64,000 nt of DNA from Sphagnum compactum (taxonomy: Eukaryota; Bryophyta; Sphagnopsida; Sphagnales): NCBI GenBank assembly GCA_965153455.1, contig OZ234499.1:930001-994000 (forward strand), written 5' to 3'. This document shows positions 61,474 through 64,000 of the stretch, in pieces. Under the pieces are notes generated by a model. The model was not told the origin of the DNA and made no database searches. It saw only the letters and a program-made list of their open reading frames with translations. Both the position numbers and the translations under genes were made by a program. How positions within the stretch are numbered: the first letter of the stretch is position 1; each line of letters begins with the position of its first letter.

Positions 61474-63129
61474 GTGAAGGTCAAGTTTGCCTTCACGTAT
61501 AAAGGATACAAAGCAGCAGTGGCAAACAAAAGAGACAAGTCCACCAAGCAGCAATTGGCAGAGGGAATCAGGGTGGCAGTAGCAGAGGAGTCTGATGCGG
61601 CAGCAGCATCAGTCTCTTCAGATGGATCAATCTCTCCATTGTCAGAAGATCAATGCAATGATGGTTTCTCTGGTTCCATCTCCCCATTGTCAAAAGATCC
61701 ATGCCATGGCGGCTTCTCTGGTTCAATCTCTCCATTGTCAGAAGAAGAAGATTCATGCAATGATGGCTTCTCTGGTGATAAGGAAGCTGACATTACAACA
61801 CAAAGTAGATTCAAGCTTGCCTCTGGGGAGTTGACCTATTTCAGACCAGAGTTGTTGAGTGTTGTCATTCAGTCCAATACACTTGAACAATCGGTATCCA
61901 CAAGAGCAAGCACCTGTAGCAAGTGTGCACAATTCTCTGACAGTGTACGAGATCCAAATGGGTTAATTGATTCAGCAGGAGCAGCTCAATGTTCTGACAG
62001 CAATTACACAAATCCACATGTGGCTGCAAGACCTGAAGGAATTGCAGATGCATATGATCATCATCATCCCTCTACATCTGGTGATGAGAAGGAGGCTCTT
62101 GTGAAATCTGACGCCCAGAAGAGGGTTCTGCATGAGCTGCTGCCCTCTTCTTCTCTTCATCATGGGATTGTTTGTGATGCACCTGAGGAGGAGGAGGAGG
62201 AGGATAGGGGAAATGGTAGTTCTAAGGATATGGAAGAGCATCGTAAGAGTTTAGTAAGTGCTGCAAGAGCATCAAATACTCTGAAAATGAAATGGGGAGA
62301 CTTGGATGATGAAGATGTGGAACAGATACAACTTCCTGGAAATGCACATGACAAGTTTGATAATTTGCCAACTAATACTTCAGGACAAGATGTGAAGCAA
62401 GAAGAAAAAGTATACATGATCACGACTGCAGATGATGATGAAGAATATTCTGAAGAAAATTTCTCTTTAAAGGAAAATGATGCAGTGGGATATAATTCTC
62501 AAGCAGGACTCACTCTACTGTCACTACTACACTGGCGAGATTCTCAGAAACTTTTGTTAACAGCAAATGCAGAAAAGTCACAGGTCCAGGGTATAACCTC
62601 CCTGCTTGCAGATGGTCATGATGGTCATGATGGTCACGAGTTCACATTGTTGCACAATGATGCAACGACGGAGGAGGATGAGAGATCTACTGGTTTGAGT
62701 GAGGTCAGGATGACCACAGATTTAGATAACACAAACAACAAGAAAGGTGTGAAACAACCTTCAGGAGTACTGAGACTTGACAATGAAGATGTGTCAGGAT
62801 CACTTGCAGCGTTGGCTGAAGTTGCTTATGTCATGGCTCCTCAAAATCAAGCAAATGGAGGGGCAGCAGTAGCAGAAACAACTAGAAGAGGTGAACGTGC
62901 CATGAAACAAGAAGATGATAGTGCAAAAAACACCACCATATATCTCCCTGTCTCCAGTGGTTTATGTACATCTCAAGCAGGTAACACAAGCATGATGCTG
63001 GAGTATGCATCAGAGTCAGAATACACACCAAAATCCTCATCTGCTTGCTGCAGCCTGCTGTTTGCATTAGTGTTGTTTTCTGCACCCGGAGAAGAACCGT
63101 CGTCGTCGTCGTCGACGATGATTTCATGA
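61474..63129 (+). CDS. Long open frame without start codon, unknown product
   Basis: A frame of 551 codons is open from just after a TAA (61471-61473) to TGA (63127-63129). There is no ATG in the first 250 codons, so this is probably an internal exon or captured gene fragment, not a complete gene. The product is acidic and Ser/Asp/Glu-rich. Residues about 48-98 hold three copies of a 15-20-residue repeat (GSISPLSEDQCNDGFSG), which is also repeated in the DNA. Around residue 265 the segment LKMKWGDLDDEDVEQIQLPG resembles the KWGDLE motif I associate with plant SCAPER-like proteins, a weak impression only. A possible donor (GCAGGTAACA) at about 62979 could end the exon early. It lies inside the candidate hAT element. 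Length and codon texture argue against chance, but function is unknown. Confidence 0.4.
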   Translation: MKVKFAFTYKGYKAAVANKRDKSTKQQLAEGIRVAVAEESDAAAASVSSDGSISPLSEDQCNDGFSGSISPLSKDPCHGGFSGSISPLSEEEDSCNDGFSGDKEADITTQSRFKLASGELTYFRPELLSVVIQSNTLEQSVSTRASTCSKCAQFSDSVRDPNGLIDSAGAAQCSDSNYTNPHVAARPEGIADAYDHHHPSTSGDEKEALVKSDAQKRVLHELLPSSSLHHGIVCDAPEEEEEEDRGNGSSKDMEEHRKSLVSAARASNTLKMKWGDLDDEDVEQIQLPGNAHDKFDNLPTNTSGQDVKQEEKVYMITTADDDEEYSEENFSLKENDAVGYNSQAGLTLLSLLHWRDSQKLLLTANAEKSQVQGITSLLADGHDGHDGHEFTLLHNDATTEEDERSTGLSEVRMTTDLDNTNNKKGVKQPSGVLRLDNEDVSGSLAALAEVAYVMAPQNQANGGAAVAETTRRGERAMKQEDDSAKNTTIYLPVSSGLCTSQAGNTSMMLEYASESEYTPKSSSACCSLLFALVLFSAPGEEPSSSSSTMIS

Positions 63130-64000
63130 ACTCGTCGGACTCCTTCCCGGCTTCAATGGCGCAACGGATTGCTCTGATTCTTCTTCGCCTGATGATGAGT
63201 CCTCCTCCTCCTCCTCCTCACAAGGCGCCACTAGAGAGGGCTCTGGAGACCGGGAGAAGAACTTCTTCACTCCATTCTCCGCGAGATGCACAACACAGTT
63301 TCTTGGATGCGAGGATCTTCTTTCGTGAGTCTCTTCCACATTCAAGCCGCCGATGAACTCCAAGCACCAGCTGCAGGAGAATCTCATGCATTTGTTGCCT
63401 CGACCGATGCTAAGTTACAGAATTGGAAGGATTGTCGAAAATAGTTTGCGATCTGTAAGGTACGTCGTTACATGAGGAGGCCGTCGGTAGATAATCTTTC
63501 CGCTGTCGGAAAGAGCAGCAGCCATGAGCACTGGAGGAGGACGGACGGACGGCCCGCGCTGGGAGCCCTATAAGAACTACAACACCTCCTCAGACTCCTC
63601 CTTCTCAGGAAGAGTTTATTTGTAAACAAAACAAAAAAGCTGCAGTTTAGGTGAAGCAAAAGAAAGAAAGAAAAGAAAGTTCCAACTTGAGAGAGAGAAT
63701 AGTAACCACCCCCAATAGGACAACTACAACAAGCTGCACCGCACTGCACTGGCGGCGCGGCCGGCAGGTATTGGTGGCAGCCTGACTCCTAGTGGTAACG
63801 GTCTGGCAGTAACCGTTATCGTTCAACACAAGCTGTCGTCGCGCGCGATGTCCAGCAAATGTTTCACGAATGTATGCCGAATGTTTTGACAAGGTGCTTT
63901 GCCACGTCAATTCGCGAATTTTAAAGTGCAAAATGACGAATGTCATTACTAGGCGTTTCGCTATACGGCAGTCATCCTTAAACCAGGGTTTATGGCAATG
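63130..64000. other. GC-richer end region with overlapping open frames
   Basis: Open frames overlap on both strands. On the minus strand 63387-63124 starts with ATG and has an acidic Glu/Ser tail (87 codons). On the plus strand 63045-63356 is Ser/Arg/Pro-rich. Neither is recognisable. The right inverted repeat of the candidate hAT element is at 63865-63884. A gene could run off the window edge, but I cannot support one. Confidence 0.3.

Larger units (their letters stand above)
57965..63884. mobile_element. Candidate large hAT-type element bounded by inverted repeats
   Basis: ACATTCGGTAAACATTCGTG at 57965-57984 recurs inverted at 63865-63884 with only two differences. Further CATTCG/ATTCGG words cluster near both ends (58060, 58215; 63915, 63935). 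Weaker inverted similarity (ATGACATTC) continues outward to about 57885 and 63950. Between them lie a hAT transposase pseudogene and a separate plus-strand open frame. Inverted subterminal motifs around a transposase suggest one element of about 6 kb. I could not find an 8-base target duplication, so the exact ends are unproven. Confidence 0.4.

Overview
The window looks like nuclear DNA of a land plant. The evidence is three intron-rich genes with plant orthologues (a SYP2-type vacuolar/prevacuolar syntaxin, a NO66/MINA53-like JmjC oxygenase and a plant-type membrane-anchored allantoinase), plant telomere-type TTTAGGG arrays, and plant-type transposons (CACTA, hAT, LINE, tRNA-like SINEs). The long, AT-rich, repeat-filled spacers suggest a large genome. 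A seed-free lineage is possible, but the sequence alone does not settle it.

Layout. 1-4464: AT-rich spacer with degenerate short repeats, a SINE-like copy and a rearranged piece of a CACTA family. 4465-10863: a nest of three CACTA-like elements. The outer one (TSD TGT) contains two inner ones at 5074-8429 (TSD TAC) and 8586-9886 (TSD TTA), with minisatellites and tRNA-like SINE heads inside. 10864-15300: decayed, unrecognised sequence. 15325-15840: a minisatellite just upstream of the syntaxin gene. 16121-18626: SYP2-like Qa-SNARE, 7 exons, plus strand. 19634-23251: JmjC oxygenase, 4 exons, plus strand. 23252-42782: almost 20 kb of AT-rich spacer with no gene I can support. 42783-49221: allantoinase, 15 exons, plus strand, apparently intact. 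49222-55339: spacer with local repeats. 55340-57907: decayed LINE, minus strand. 57.96-63.89 kb: a candidate large hAT-type element bounded by inverted repeats. It carries a broken hAT transposase (58441-60348, minus strand) and a 1.6-kb open frame with no start codon (61474-63129, plus strand) that may be a captured host exon.

The three host genes act in unrelated processes: vacuolar membrane fusion, protein hydroxylation in the nucleus or nucleolus, and ureide/purine catabolism. They are ordinary neighbours, not a pathway cluster. All exon coordinates were read by eye from GT-AG signals and conserved protein motifs, without alignment or RNA data.
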